Positions 17,635 through 27,407 of a stretch of DNA of 64,000 nt are shown here, piece by piece; position 1 is the stretch's first letter, and the number at the start of each line of letters is the position of its first letter. The DNA lies in the NCBI GenBank assembly GCA_049889355.1, contig JBMHDN010000046.1, positions 1 through 64,000 of the forward strand. The letters are read 5' to 3'. The translations under genes and the position numbers were made by a program. The notes beneath the pieces are model-generated. The model did not search any database. It had not been told where the DNA came from and was given only the letters and a program-made list of their open reading frames with translations. This stretch comes from JBMHDN01 sp049889355. GTDB taxonomy: Bacteria > Pseudomonadota > Alphaproteobacteria > Puniceispirillales > Puniceispirillaceae.

Positions 17635-18306
17635 ATGACACAAACAGCTGAACTCAAGACACAATTAGGGCAATTTATGGCAGAACGGATGGATAATCAG
17701 TCGGTCGCTGATTTCGTTCCTGGCCCTGGTATTGTGCGTCTGCCCTTGCGCTTTGATATCGATAAGCTGCGTGAGGCGCTGACGATATGTCTGGCGCGTC
17801 AATCCTATGAAGGCGATATGCAAGATGAGGGGTTTGCTGCTCTGCCGCTGACCCGCCGGCCAGGTGTTGAAAAGGCCAGTGCCAATGATCTCTCCGGCCG
17901 CTATTGGCTGCGTGTCGCTGACAGCTATCAAGAAGAGCCGCGCGAGGATATTGTGGATGAGGCTGCCTTTAGCGAGTTTAACCCGGCCTTTAAAGGCACC
18001 TATTTTGAAGAAGTGCATCAAAAGCTGAGTGAGATTTGCACCATCGGGCGGATGCGGGTGCTCTCAAAAGGGCTATATAATTGCAATAGCTGGCACCGCG
18101 ATCCAGAGCCGCGCTTGCATATTCCGATCACCACCAATCCAGGCTCTTTATTTATTGTGAATCATCATGCCACCCATCTGCCAGCAGATGGTTCGGTATA
18201 TTTCACCGATACCAGAGGCTATCATACCGCGCTCAATGGCGGCGAGACACGGCGCGTCCATATTGTCTGCGCCCTGCCAGACGGTTTTATTGGTGCAGAT
18301 GGATAG
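17635..18306 (+). CDS. Aspartyl/asparaginyl beta-hydroxylase-like 2OG-Fe(II) oxygenase
   Basis: A 223-residue cupin-type protein. The iron-binding His and Asp appear in NSWHRDPEPRLHIPI; the distal His and the 2-oxoglutarate-binding Arg fit YHTALNGGETRRVHIV, the pattern of the aspartyl/asparaginyl beta-hydroxylase family. The substrate (protein side chain, peptide or free amino-acid derivative) is unknown. The first ~110 residues are less conserved in pattern. No signal peptide, so cytoplasmic. It is divergent from an IclR regulator and convergent with a peptide-type ABC importer, suggesting that it may act on an imported compound (inference). Confidence 0.75.
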   Translation: MTQTAELKTQLGQFMAERMDNQSVADFVPGPGIVRLPLRFDIDKLREALTICLARQSYEGDMQDEGFAALPLTRRPGVEKASANDLSGRYWLRVADSYQEEPREDIVDEAAFSEFNPAFKGTYFEEVHQKLSEICTIGRMRVLSKGLYNCNSWHRDPEPRLHIPITTNPGSLFIVNHHATHLPADGSVYFTDTRGYHTALNGGETRRVHIVCALPDGFIGADG

Positions 18307-18326
18307 GATGAGGCGCGTATGACAAG

Positions 18327-18356
18327 AAAAAGGGCTGGATAAACCAGCCCTTTTTT
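18327..18356 (+). terminator. Rho-independent terminator of the oxygenase gene
   Basis: AAGGGCTGG and CCAGCCCTT form a 9-bp stem with a 5-base ATAAA loop, ending in a run of six T. The A-run before the stem would also serve the leftward ABC operon, so it may work in both directions. Confidence 0.85.
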
Positions 18357-18379
18357 GATCTCTGTTTCAGCTCTCAGCC

Positions 18380-20479
18380 TTAGCCCGCTTTTTTATCTTC
18401 GGCCAGGGCAATCACTGGTTCCATGCGCGCCAGGATATCCTCTGCCAGATGGCATTTCAGCTGGTGGCCATCTTCTAAATCACGAATAGGCGGTACCTCT
18501 GTTTCACACAAATTGCCCGGCACCTCAGATTTAAAGCGGCAACGTGTCTGGAACGGACAGCCAGGCGGCGGGTTCACCGCTGATGGGATATCGCCTTCCA
18601 AGACAATGCGCTTGCGCTCAATGCGGGTATCGGCAATCGGCACAGCCGAGAGCAAGGCTTCGGTATAAGGGTGATAAGGCGGTGAGAAGACCTGGTCAGT
18701 GGTGCCTGTTTCCACCACATGGCCCAGATACATCACCATCACCCGATCTGAGAGATAGCGCACCACAGACAAATCATGGCTGATAAACAGCAAGGTGGTC
18801 TTGGCTTCACGCTGGATATCCATCAAGAGTTCGGTCACCGCCGCCTGAACAGACACATCAAGGGCAGATACAGGCTCGTCAGCCACCACAACTTGTGCAT
18901 CACCAGCAAAGGCACGGGCGATACCGACACGCTGTTTCTGGCCACCTGAGAGCTGGCGCGGCATACGTGTTGCAAATTCGCGTGGCAATTTCACCAAATC
19001 AAGCAATTCCAGCATCCGCTGTTCACGCGCCGCATCATCTGCGCCAATGCCAAAGACCTCGAGTGCACGGATAATCTGACGCCCGACCGACATAGACGGG
19101 TTCAGCGTATCAAACGGGTTCTGGAAGACCATCTGCAGGCTGGATACGGTCTCAGTACCACGCTTTTCAATGCCGGTAGACTGGATTTCCTTGCCCAGCA
19201 AGCTGACCTTGCCAGATGTGGCTGTCTCCAGCCCCAGCAGCACCTTGGCCAAGGTGGATTTACCACAGCCTGATTCGCCCACAATCGCCAGCGTTTCGGA
19301 TTCACGGGCCTGTAGGGTGATGGTCTCATTGGCTTTCACCACTTTTTTCTCAGCGGTGGTGAAGAGCGCGTTGGCACTGACCTCGTAATATTTCTTGAGA
19401 TCATCAATATCCAGAACCACATCACCGACCTCGCCGCCTTCTTGTTCAGCCTTGGCAGCAACCGGCGCGTCCCAGTCAATCTCGCTATATTTCAAACAGC
19501 GTGTTTCATGACGTGTGGCAGAAGGCACATCTGACATATCAATTTCAGCGGCATCACAGCGCCCTGCTTCGAAATAAGAACAGCGCGGGCCAAAATTACA
19601 GCCCTTTGGGCGTTCATGCGGCAATGGGAAATTACCTGGAATGGCGACCAGCGGCCGGCTGTTTTTGTCAGCACCTGGCAGAGGAATAGAGCGGAAGAGG
19701 GCTTGTGTGTAGGGATGGCGCATCTCATCAAAGACAGCCGCCACTTCGCCGGTTTCAACCGCTTCGCCAGAATACATCACACAGATGCGATCACACACAT
19801 CCATCACCAAACCCAGATTATGGCTGATAAACAGCATAGAGGTGCCATATTTCTGGCCCAGCTGTTTGACGATATCCACAATACCTGCCTCAACGGTCAC
19901 GTCCAGCGCGGTTGTCGGCTCGTCCAGAATCAGCAAAGACGGCTTTGACATCAGTGCCATGGCAATGACGATACGCTGCTGCTGACCACCTGAAAGCTGG
20001 TGCGGGTAAGAGCGCAAGATACGCTCAGGGTCTGGCAGGCGCACATCTTCGACCACCTGACGGGCCAGCTTCATGGCTTCTTCTTTCGAGGCGCCTTGGT
20101 GAATCATCGGCACTTCCATCAGCTGGTTGCCAATGCGCATCGCTGGATTCAGCGAGGCCATCGGCTCTTGATAAATCATCGCGATTTCAGAGCCACGCAG
20201 ATCACGCAGCTCTTCAGCTGAATAATCCTGGAGCGAGCGGCCTTTGAACAGGATATCACCGCCCACGATACGGCCATTAACACCCAAATCCTGCATCACC
20301 CCGAGCGCAACCGTGGATTTACCACAGCCTGATTCGCCCACAAGGCCCATCGCCTCACCTGGCATGACCGTGCAAGAGAAATCCATCACTGCCGGAATTT
20401 CGCGATCGCGCGTGAAGAAGGAAATAGAAAGATTCTTAATTTCCAGAATAGGTGTTTGTGAGGTCATTTCTTTACTCAT
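18380..20479 (-). CDS. Peptide/opine-type ABC importer, fused double ATPase
   Basis: A 699-residue fusion of two ATPase subunits (DppD-DppF type, arranged like YejF or GsiA). NBD1: Walker A GLVGESGCGKST, signature LSGGQQQRIVIAMAL, Walker B LLILDEPTTALD, then the oligopeptide-family C-terminal Cys motif in GCNFGPRCSYF. NBD2: AIVGESGCGKST, LSGGQKQRVGIARAF, VVADEPVSALD and GCPFQTRCRF. Both Cys-rich C-terminal motifs, which can hold an iron-sulfur cluster in this family, are retained. Last gene of the leftward operon with two permeases and the binding protein. Confidence 0.92.
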   Translation of the reverse strand: MSKEMTSQTPILEIKNLSISFFTRDREIPAVMDFSCTVMPGEAMGLVGESGCGKSTVALGVMQDLGVNGRIVGGDILFKGRSLQDYSAEELRDLRGSEIAMIYQEPMASLNPAMRIGNQLMEVPMIHQGASKEEAMKLARQVVEDVRLPDPERILRSYPHQLSGGQQQRIVIAMALMSKPSLLILDEPTTALDVTVEAGIVDIVKQLGQKYGTSMLFISHNLGLVMDVCDRICVMYSGEAVETGEVAAVFDEMRHPYTQALFRSIPLPGADKNSRPLVAIPGNFPLPHERPKGCNFGPRCSYFEAGRCDAAEIDMSDVPSATRHETRCLKYSEIDWDAPVAAKAEQEGGEVGDVVLDIDDLKKYYEVSANALFTTAEKKVVKANETITLQARESETLAIVGESGCGKSTLAKVLLGLETATSGKVSLLGKEIQSTGIEKRGTETVSSLQMVFQNPFDTLNPSMSVGRQIIRALEVFGIGADDAAREQRMLELLDLVKLPREFATRMPRQLSGGQKQRVGIARAFAGDAQVVVADEPVSALDVSVQAAVTELLMDIQREAKTTLLFISHDLSVVRYLSDRVMVMYLGHVVETGTTDQVFSPPYHPYTEALLSAVPIADTRIERKRIVLEGDIPSAVNPPPGCPFQTRCRFKSEVPGNLCETEVPPIRDLEDGHQLKCHLAEDILARMEPVIALAEDKKAG

Positions 20480-20494
20480 CTCTATCTCCCTGCC

Positions 20495-21649
20495 TTAGTC
20501 TTTCAAGGATTCTTCACGCAGGCCATCAGCCAGCAGGTTCAGACCCAATACCAAAGACATCAACGCAAAGGCAGGTGGCAGGGCTGGATGCGGATAGATA
20601 GACAGCAATTTGCGTCCATCATTAATGGTTGAGCCCCAATCCGGGCTCTCTGGGCTGACCCCAAGGCCGAAGAAGCCAAGGGTACCCAGCAGGATAGTGG
20701 TGTAGCCAATACGCAGACAGAAATCGACGATCAGCGGACCACGTGCATTTGGCAGGATTTCCCAGAGCATAATATACCATGCGCCCTCACCGCGTGTCTG
20801 CGCCGCGGCTACATAATCGCGTGTTTTGATATCAAGGGTAATACCGCGCACAATACGAAAGACGGTAGGCGAGTTCACAAACACAACCGAGACAAACACG
20901 TTCAGCAGGTTTGGATCCATATAAAAGACGCCAAATGGATCTGCATTAAAGGCAAGACCTGAATATGCCCACAAGCCCAGGATCAATGTGATTGCCACAT
21001 AGATGTTCCGCTTCATCGGCGTGATATAATAGCGCGATTGCCAGAGGATGGTGAAAAACACAATCGGGAATAAGAACAGCACAGCAGCCAGTACAATCGG
21101 GATACCTGTCACCCGAATTTCTGGTGTCACAAGCAGGTAGAACAGCAAAATAACCGGGAAAGCGAGTACCAGATTGGCTAAGAAGCTGAGGCTGGTATCC
21201 AGACGCCCACCATAAAAACCTGCCGGCAAGCCAAGGGTAATCCCGACCATAAAGGCAAAGGCGGTGGCAGCAGGTGCAATTGAGAGCACGCCGCGTGCCC
21301 CCATCACCATCCGGCTGAACACATCACGTGCCAGATTATCACCGCCAAGCAAATACCATGCATCTTCCATGCCGCGTGCAGGTGTACCAGGCAGTTTGTT
21401 CTTCATGCCTGAGATCTGCTGGAGCGGATCAAAGGTGATGATCATATCGGCAAAAAAGGCTGTCAGTATCCAGAAGAGCACAATGGCAAATCCGATCATG
21501 CCGATGATACTGTCAAACAAGCGGCCATAGAGGCCAAGCCGGCGTTTAAAAGCTATCGATATGCCAAAAATAAGAGCCATCCCAATCCAAACAGGCGTGA
21601 ATTGTGAGAGGATGGCAAGAAAGATTTCAAACCCGCTTAATCTATCCAT
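20495..21649 (-). CDS. Peptide-type ABC importer permease (DppC/OppC family)
   Basis: A 384-residue inner-membrane permease. The EAA-loop region that contacts the ATPase is visible in AAAQTRGEGAWYIMLWEILPN. Two N-terminal helices precede the usual DppC core, and an insertion around residues 200-255 adds hydrophobic segments (VLAAVLFLFPIVFFTILW), making it about 80 residues longer than E. coli DppC. FFGLGVSPESPDWGSTIN is the typical C-terminal segment. It lies 15 bases before the fused ATPase and 25 bases after the DppB-type permease. Confidence 0.9.
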   Translation of the reverse strand: MDRLSGFEIFLAILSQFTPVWIGMALIFGISIAFKRRLGLYGRLFDSIIGMIGFAIVLFWILTAFFADMIITFDPLQQISGMKNKLPGTPARGMEDAWYLLGGDNLARDVFSRMVMGARGVLSIAPAATAFAFMVGITLGLPAGFYGGRLDTSLSFLANLVLAFPVILLFYLLVTPEIRVTGIPIVLAAVLFLFPIVFFTILWQSRYYITPMKRNIYVAITLILGLWAYSGLAFNADPFGVFYMDPNLLNVFVSVVFVNSPTVFRIVRGITLDIKTRDYVAAAQTRGEGAWYIMLWEILPNARGPLIVDFCLRIGYTTILLGTLGFFGLGVSPESPDWGSTINDGRKLLSIYPHPALPPAFALMSLVLGLNLLADGLREESLKD

Positions 21650-21674
21650 AATTCTATCCTATCTATCCTGTCTG

Positions 21675-22721
21675 TTAGGAAATCCGAATCCGCGGATTCA
21701 AGAAGACATAGCCGATGTCCGAAATCAGCTGGGTGATCAGCACAACCATCACCGCAACCACAGAACAGGATAACAGCAATTCAATATCATTATTGCCAGC
21801 AGCCGCGACCAAGGCCCAGCCAAAACCCTTATAGTTAAAGAGGGTTTCCACAATCACCACACCGGTCAGCAACCACGGAAACTGGAGCATAATCACGGTA
21901 AAGGGCGCAATCAGCGCATTGCGCAGCGCATGTTTCATCACGATCTGGCTGAATTTCACGCCTTTCAAGCGGGCAGTCCGGATATATTGCGCAGTCATCA
22001 CCTCAGCCATTGAGGCGCGTGTCATGCGCGCAATATAGCCCATGCCATAAAGCGCCATGGTCATCACCGGCAAGGTGAAATTCTCAAATGTCACCATATC
22101 GGCCGCAGAGGTCGCAGAGCCTTTGAACCATTTCAAGCCCACCGCAGAGCTGGCAAATAAAGCGATAAAGACCACACCAGACACATATTCAGGTGTCGCG
22201 GTGGTGACAATGGACACGGTGGACAAGCTGCGGTCGGTGCGCGATCCCTCGCGCATACCGGCCAGCACCCCGATAATCAGGGCCATCGGGACCATCACAA
22301 TCATCACCCAGAACATCAATACGCCGGTTAGACCCAGACGCTTGGCAATGATGCCGCTGACATTTTCTTTAAAAACAGTTGAGAAACCCAGATCGCCTTG
22401 CAGCACACCGCAAAAGGTCGGGACATTTTCTTTATCCACCCCTTTTTTATAACAGCGGCCTGATTTCTCGCCTTCGTCATTTTCATAGACAAAACCAGGC
22501 AAGACACCAAGCCATTCACCATAACGCACCAAAACAGGCTGATCATAGCCGCGCTTGGCAAGCCAGCTGATAACCTGATCATCTGTCATCCGGTTATTGG
22601 CCTGTGTTTTGGCTAGTTTTTCGAGATTGGGCTGCAGATTTGTGAGGAAAAACACCACAAAGGTCAGACACAAAGCAGTGAGTGTCATAACCCCAAATCT
22701 TTTCAGGATAAAGAGCAGCAT
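21675..22721 (-). CDS. Peptide-type ABC importer permease (DppB/OppB family)
   Basis: A 348-residue permease of the OppB family. It has the N-terminal helix LTALCLTFVVFFLTN, a periplasmic stretch of about 100 residues before TM2 (with two Cys, in GRCYKKG and TFCGVLQGDLG), and the EAA loop IRTARLKGVKFSQIVMKHALRNA. VVIVETLFNYKGFGWALV near the C-terminus is typical of the family. Translation precedes the DppC-type gene by 25 bases. Confidence 0.92.
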   Translation of the reverse strand: MLLFILKRFGVMTLTALCLTFVVFFLTNLQPNLEKLAKTQANNRMTDDQVISWLAKRGYDQPVLVRYGEWLGVLPGFVYENDEGEKSGRCYKKGVDKENVPTFCGVLQGDLGFSTVFKENVSGIIAKRLGLTGVLMFWVMIVMVPMALIIGVLAGMREGSRTDRSLSTVSIVTTATPEYVSGVVFIALFASSAVGLKWFKGSATSAADMVTFENFTLPVMTMALYGMGYIARMTRASMAEVMTAQYIRTARLKGVKFSQIVMKHALRNALIAPFTVIMLQFPWLLTGVVIVETLFNYKGFGWALVAAAGNNDIELLLSCSVVAVMVVLITQLISDIGYVFLNPRIRIS

Positions 22722-22810
22722 GATGTCACCTATCCAGTTTCAACAAAGCAACCCTCAAGCTGCGGGGCTGCCAAAAAAATAAAAACATAAATTGAGAACG
22801 AAACAATTCA

Positions 22811-22847
22811 AAAGAAAAGAAGGGTGCAGCCAAGGCTGGCTGCACCC
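22811..22847 (-). terminator. Hairpin between binding-protein and permease genes (attenuator)
   Basis: GGGTGCAGCCA (22822-22832) and TGGCTGCACCC (22837-22847) form an 11-bp stem with a 4-base loop. On the minus strand it is followed by a T-rich stretch (TTCTTTTCTTTT). It lies just after the binding-protein stop, where many importer operons place a partial terminator or RNA-stabilising hairpin so that binding protein outnumbers permease. Confidence 0.75.
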
Positions 22848-22863
22848 CTTTTCGTTATCTGGC

Positions 22864-24399
22864 TTATGATTCCAGATAATACTTGTACAGGTGCATCTCA
22901 AATGTTGGGTGCATTTCTGCATTCTTCACATTTGGACGTGTGTGGCGATACAGTGAACGCCAGTAAGGCTGGATAACAACACCTTCGTCCTGCATAATCT
23001 GCTGGATACGCTTCATCACTACACGGCGCTTATCAGCGTCAGCGATTGACAGCGCTTCAGCCAACAGTGAGTCAAACTCAGCATTGTTGAACGCGGTTTC
23101 GTTCCAAGCTTCACCTGAACGGTAAGCCAGCGCCAGAACCTGAACACCCAACGGGCGCATGTTCCAGTTGGTTGATGAGAACGGATATTTCGCCCAATCG
23201 TTCCAGAAAGTTGAACCAGGCAGAATGGTACGCTTCACCTTGATGCCTGCATCACGCAGCTGGGCTGCTACCGCATCAGTGGTGTTACGACGCCAGTCAT
23301 CATCGATTGAGATGAGCTCATGCTCATAATCAGCCATGCCAGCTTCTTTCATCATCGCCAGAGCGCCAGCTGGGTCGTGCTTTTGAGCAGGCAGCTTGGC
23401 ATATTCTGGGTGAATCGGGCAGACATGGTGGTTTTCAGCAGGCTGACCCAGACCGGCAATACCCAGTTCCAGACAGACGCTGTTATCCACAGCCATGGCC
23501 AGCGCGCGACGTACACGTACATCTTTATAAGCGTCAGCATCCTGGTTTGGACGGATAACGATGGTAGCAGCTGTCACAGCTTCTGACTTGGCAAAGCCAA
23601 GACCGTCAAACACATCCACAAAATCACCGGTTGTGTCATAGGTCATGTCGATTTCGCCAGCATCTGCAGCGGCAACGAATGCTGTTGGATCTGTACCCAT
23701 ATCGATGAACTCGATACGGTCCAGATACGCACCTTCACCCCACCAGTTGTGGTTTTCGTTGCGCACCAGCACAGCCTTTTCACCCACTGAGTAGCTGTCG
23801 ATCATGTATGGACCGGTACCAACTGGGTTTTCCAGCGGATCGCCGGTATGTGAGCTGTGTACGATAGCAGCAGGATAGTCAGCTGCACCTGCAATCAGTG
23901 TGATATCTGGGTTTGGCAGGTTCAGACGCACAGTGTGTGAATCAACCACTTCGATCACGCCAGCACCAGCCTTGCCAGAATCAGCATCGATCAGAGTCGC
24001 GAAACGACCAGCCATTGAGTTACCTTCAACTGACTTGTCACACCACATTTCAATGTTGCGAGCAACGTCATTTGCATCAAACGCATCACCGTTGCTCCAT
24101 GTAACGCCCTTACGCACGTTCAAGGTGTAAACAGTCGCGTCAGCATTGACTTCCCAGCTTTCCAGCAGACGACCGCGGAATGTACCATCGCGGTTATATT
24201 CTACCAGATATTCCAGCCAGCCACGGCAGATATTTGCCATTTGTGACCAGTCGAAAGTGCGCGGGTCTTTAAGAGCACGTACTTCCTGCTGAATGCGCAA
24301 TGTACCGCCTTTACGGCCGGCAGCAAGGCTAGCCTTGCTGGCTGCAACGGCAGCTACACCAGTAGCGGCGGCACCCTTCATAAATTGTCTACGATCCAT
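22864..24399 (-). CDS. Peptide-type ABC importer substrate-binding protein (SBP family 5), Tat signal
   Basis: A 511-residue extracytoplasmic binding protein of the DppA/OppA family. The N-terminus [14 protein letters not shown] is a twin-arginine (Tat) signal followed by an Ala-rich core and an ASLAA cleavage site. The mature protein has the family pattern [21 protein letters not shown], and [21 protein letters not shown]. Tat export suggests folding before export. The ligand could be a peptide, opine, or amine compound; sequence alone does not say. A hairpin follows the gene, then the permeases. Confidence 0.92.
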   Translation of the reverse strand: MDRRQFMKGAAATGVAAVAASKASLAAGRKGGTLRIQQEVRALKDPRTFDWSQMANICRGWLEYLVEYNRDGTFRGRLLESWEVNADATVYTLNVRKGVTWSNGDAFDANDVARNIEMWCDKSVEGNSMAGRFATLIDADSGKAGAGVIEVVDSHTVRLNLPNPDITLIAGAADYPAAIVHSSHTGDPLENPVGTGPYMIDSYSVGEKAVLVRNENHNWWGEGAYLDRIEFIDMGTDPTAFVAAADAGEIDMTYDTTGDFVDVFDGLGFAKSEAVTAATIVIRPNQDADAYKDVRVRRALAMAVDNSVCLELGIAGLGQPAENHHVCPIHPEYAKLPAQKHDPAGALAMMKEAGMADYEHELISIDDDWRRNTTDAVAAQLRDAGIKVKRTILPGSTFWNDWAKYPFSSTNWNMRPLGVQVLALAYRSGEAWNETAFNNAEFDSLLAEALSIADADKRRVVMKRIQQIMQDEGVVIQPYWRSLYRHTRPNVKNAEMHPTFEMHLYKYYLES

Positions 24400-24481
24400 A
24401 ATTTTCCTCCGTTTATTGGTTGGACAGCCTTGAGCGCAGATCGTTCACGCGTCAAGGAATTCGGTTTGTTCCGAATATCTT

Positions 24482-24670
24482 TTATACCAGTTCGTCGATG
24501 TCGTCTGGATAGTCCACGCCAGCAAGCTCATACGCCTTTTTACTGGTGGCACCGAGCGTTGAAGCCAGCGCCAGGAATTCAGACAAAGGCAAACTGCCTT
24601 GCTTATATTCCTCTAAATAGGTCGCAATCGCTGGATGCAGCGGCTTGCCATTAATGGTTCCCTCCGACAT
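24482..24670 (-). CDS. Uncharacterised 62-residue protein at the head of the ABC operon
   Basis: I do not recognise this protein. It begins MSEGTINGKPLHPAI and ends DYPDDIDELV, is acidic, mostly helical in appearance, has no Cys, no membrane segment and no export signal. A GGGAACAGAG stretch precedes the ATG and gives a plausible ribosome-binding site. The stop lies 82 bases before the binding-protein gene on the same strand, so it is probably the first gene of the importer operon. It could be a regulator-like or enzyme-accessory protein, but nothing in it proves a function. Confidence 0.65.
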   Translation of the reverse strand: MSEGTINGKPLHPAIATYLEEYKQGSLPLSEFLALASTLGATSKKAYELAGVDYPDDIDELV

Positions 24671-24866
24671 CTCTGTTCCCTGATCCTCTTTTCAAACTTA
24701 CTTATTTTGAACATAAAATGACAAAATAAACCCTAGCACAGCGTACGGCAGACGCAACAGCAGAGTTTATTAATTCCGACGCTACCTTGTAGGAATAGAT
24801 AAAAAACCCTTAAAACAGCCATTTTGAGGTCTGTTCATTCTGTTCTTTTTTCCACAAGATGGATGA

Positions 24867-26282
24867 TTAGCGCGCCGAATCTGCATCAAATGACGCTGAG
24901 ATAATCTCCCAAAAAGCGTCAGATGAGCGATGTTCAAGGCCCATAGTTAAAATCTCAGCTTTCAGCATGCTGGCGCTATGTTTGGACAGCCTGTTTTCAA
25001 CATATTGGTCAAATTTAGTGATAAGTGCCGGATCACCAAGTGGTTTTTCCGGATCACCTGTGGCCTTTGTCAGTTCAGATTCGCGCTTTTCTCCATTTTT
25101 AAACTGCACCACCACCCGTGCAAAACGCTCATCTGGGAATCGGGCGCTGATCTCTGCTGTGTCGATCAGCTGGATTTTATCAGCAAGTGCGTGGATATCA
25201 GCGCGTGCCAACATGTCATCCATCACATCAATAGGTCCAAATACGCGTCCTTCTGATTCGGCCACCAGCGCCGCCGCCACTGGCCAGCAGATAGAATATT
25301 GGGCTTGGTCTGTGTCTTTTGGATGCGGTGCGGCAAGGCGCGTGGCTTCATGAAAAGTGTGAATTTGAACAGACTCTATCTGTTCTGGGTCTATCGGTGA
25401 TTGTGCATTTAAATCCAGTACCGCCTGTAAGGCAGGCTGGGCCCAGCGGCACACAGGCCAGGGTTTGAAATACATATCCATTATATGCCAAGCACTACCC
25501 AAATCCGTGAAGAGATGTGTTTCTGCTTCTGCTTCAATGGTAATGGCAGGTGCACCGGTGAAGCCGCGCCGCGCCATATCGGCTGCGCTGACCCCGACCA
25601 TCGCACCCCAGCCTGACCCGTCTTTTAAATTTGAGCTGTGATCAATCACCCGCATCATCTGGCTGCGCGGTCCATGATATTCTGCAATGCCGACAGCCTC
25701 GCGCGTGGTGGCCTTATCCATGCCATAAATACGCGCGCCCAAAGCGGCCACAGCCAGTGCCACCCATGCGCCAGATGTATGATAATCAGACACGCTCTGA
25801 TGCAAGGCCAGTCCGCAGCGAATGGCAAGCTCATAACCAACGGCTAAGTGAGTCAGCAGGGCCTTGCCATCTGTCTTATCTGATGTCCCTTTACCTTGCG
25901 CTTTATCGGCGGCCTCCAGCTGTGCCAAAAGCCCTGGCAAGACACCGCAGCCTGCATGGCCTTTTACCTGCTTATAGCCATCATGGGCATCGATAGAATC
26001 AATCATCATGCCGCCAGCCAATGCGGCGCCAGCCGGGCTAGCAGAGCGGCCATCAAATAAAAGCGTGGCAGAGGGCATGCCATCACCAGCTGCCATCATA
26101 GTCGCGGCGTGATCAAGAGCAATCTGGGCTGATTTGGTCTGACGCCCGACCACTGCTACGCCAAGCAAATCAAGCAGACAGATACGTGCGCGCTGCTGCA
26201 CAGCCTCTGGCAAATCATCCCAGCGGCAGTCATGCAAGAAATCATAAAATTCAGTCTTGCCTGTTAAGGTGGTGAAAGCCAT
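24867..26282 (-). CDS. MmgE/PrpD-family protein (2-methylcitrate dehydratase-like)
   Basis: About 471 residues of MmgE/PrpD fold; characterised members dehydrate 2-methylcitrate or related acids, others isomerise itaconate-type compounds. Recognisable segments are LLDLLGVAVVG, GAALAGGMMIDSIDAHDGYK, the helical GCGVLPGLLAQLEAA, FKPWPVCRWAQPALQA, and a C-terminal ARVVVQFKNGEKRESE. No prpB/prpC is nearby, so a methylcitrate cycle is not supported; a substrate linked to the IclR/ABC module is more likely. The frame is open to 26390 but I prefer the ATG at 26282 (MAFTTLTGKTEF); the ATG at 26294 is an alternative. A GGGGAG lies 12 bases upstream of 26282, a rather long spacing. Confidence 0.85.
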   Translation of the reverse strand: MAFTTLTGKTEFYDFLHDCRWDDLPEAVQQRARICLLDLLGVAVVGRQTKSAQIALDHAATMMAAGDGMPSATLLFDGRSASPAGAALAGGMMIDSIDAHDGYKQVKGHAGCGVLPGLLAQLEAADKAQGKGTSDKTDGKALLTHLAVGYELAIRCGLALHQSVSDYHTSGAWVALAVAALGARIYGMDKATTREAVGIAEYHGPRSQMMRVIDHSSNLKDGSGWGAMVGVSAADMARRGFTGAPAITIEAEAETHLFTDLGSAWHIMDMYFKPWPVCRWAQPALQAVLDLNAQSPIDPEQIESVQIHTFHEATRLAAPHPKDTDQAQYSICWPVAAALVAESEGRVFGPIDVMDDMLARADIHALADKIQLIDTAEISARFPDERFARVVVQFKNGEKRESELTKATGDPEKPLGDPALITKFDQYVENRLSKHSASMLKAEILTMGLEHRSSDAFWEIISASFDADSAR

Positions 26283-26444
26283 GGCTATCTGCATCTCCCC
26301 ATTATGCTGATTGCTGCCTATATGCTCAAAAAAGCTTGGCGCGGCTTTGCTAGATATGCAAGCTCTTTCACCTCTTGGTGATGTGATCACTCAGGCCCAA
26401 GAGGACGAAATATAAAACCACTGGTTTTTAGCGTGATATCCGGA

Positions 26445-26473
26445 TTGATTCCTGCTGGGCTGTGGTGTAAGAC
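26445..26473 (+). promoter_or_regulatory. Candidate promoter of tRNA-Leu
   Basis: TTGATT (26445-26450) and TAAGAC (26468-26473) are 17 bases apart and about 50 bases upstream of the tRNA. Spacing is ideal; the -10 match is moderate. Confidence 0.4.
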
Positions 26474-26521
26474 TGTCGCCACTGTTCTTGTGAGCGCGTG
26501 ATGTCTTGCATCACCTTTTAT

Positions 26522-26607
26522 GGGGGTATGGTGAAATTGGTAAACACGCTGGATTCAAAATCCAGTGCCGTTAAGGCTTCTCGGTTCAAGTCCGAGTACC
26601 CCCACCA
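26522..26607 (+). tRNA. tRNA-Leu(CAA)
   Basis: The acceptor stem GGGGGTA pairs with TACCCCC, followed by discriminator A and an encoded CCA (26605-26607). The anticodon arm is CTGGA-TTCAAAA-TCCAG, giving anticodon CAA (reads UUG). A long variable arm follows (TGCCGTTAAGGCTT), as expected for class II tRNA-Leu, then a TTCAAGT T-loop. It is isolated from other tRNAs. Confidence 0.95.
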
Positions 26608-26759
26608 TAAAACAGCCGGCTGAAGAGATGCCAGATGGCTGGATATCAAGACAGCCGCATTCTGCCTATCTTCACCAGTTAACAAACTGCTATGTTGCAA
26701 CATGCGCTTTGGCTCTTATTGCAGCGCAATAGCTGTATGAACCAGATGGATGGCGCCTC

Positions 26760-27407
26760 ATGTCTTCTTCTAAACCAGCTTCATTTTTGGCGCGTCTGAG
26801 CGCGCTGCCTTTCCCAGGCAGAAACTGGCTGATTGCCCGTATGGATCAGGCGCTGAATGTCGCTGGCACGCCGGCTGCGCGGCGTTTTTTATATGGCTAT
26901 ACCGCATTGGAGAGCGTGATTATTCCGATCCCCGCTGACCCGTTGCTGGTGGCCGCGGTGCTGGCCCAAAAACAACGCTGGCTGCAAATCGCGCTTTGGA
27001 CAACGATCTGGTCTGTCATCGGCGGGGTGGCCGGTTGGCTGTTGGGCTCTTTTTTGGGCACTGGTCTTTTCGCGCTGATAGAGATGTTGCCTGCCAGGCT
27101 GGCCCATGCCATTGCCGCTGAGGAGAAATTCAATGCAGTGGCAGAGGCCTATCAACAGCTGGGTATCTATCTGGTATTTATCGGCGCCTTCACCCCGCTG
27201 CCCTATAAGGTTATTGCGGTCAGTGCCGGGCTTTTTAATTTTGCAGTGCTGCCTTTTATTCTGACCTCGCTTATCGGGCGCGGGATGCGCTTTGTCTTAG
27301 TCTCTGCGCTTGTCCGCCATCACCGTGATCCAAAGAAAACCATTTTGCTCTTGTCGGTTCTGGCTGTTATCGTCCTTGGTAGTTACTGGCTATTAAAAGG
27401 TGTGTGA
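26760..27407 (+). CDS. VTT/DedA-family membrane protein (YqaA-like)
   Basis: A 215-residue inner-membrane protein of the VTT (SNARE-associated/DedA) superfamily, YqaA branch; some relatives flip lipids across membranes. It has 4-5 hydrophobic segments; characteristic patterns are ESVIIPIPADPLLVA (the re-entrant loop with acidic residue), GGVAGWLLGSFLG, and GAFTPLPYKVIAVSAGLF with the conserved F-T-P-x-P motif and Lys. The last codons overlap the start of the DsbB-like gene by one base (TGATG), implying translational coupling. Confidence 0.85.
   Translation: MSSSKPASFLARLSALPFPGRNWLIARMDQALNVAGTPAARRFLYGYTALESVIIPIPADPLLVAAVLAQKQRWLQIALWTTIWSVIGGVAGWLLGSFLGTGLFALIEMLPARLAHAIAAEEKFNAVAEAYQQLGIYLVFIGAFTPLPYKVIAVSAGLFNFAVLPFILTSLIGRGMRFVLVSALVRHHRDPKKTILLLSVLAVIVLGSYWLLKGV

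Noticed and set aside
24867..26282. Methylcitrate cycle enzyme prpD
   Set aside because: No prpB or prpC is nearby and the MmgE/PrpD fold has several substrates, so only the family name is given.
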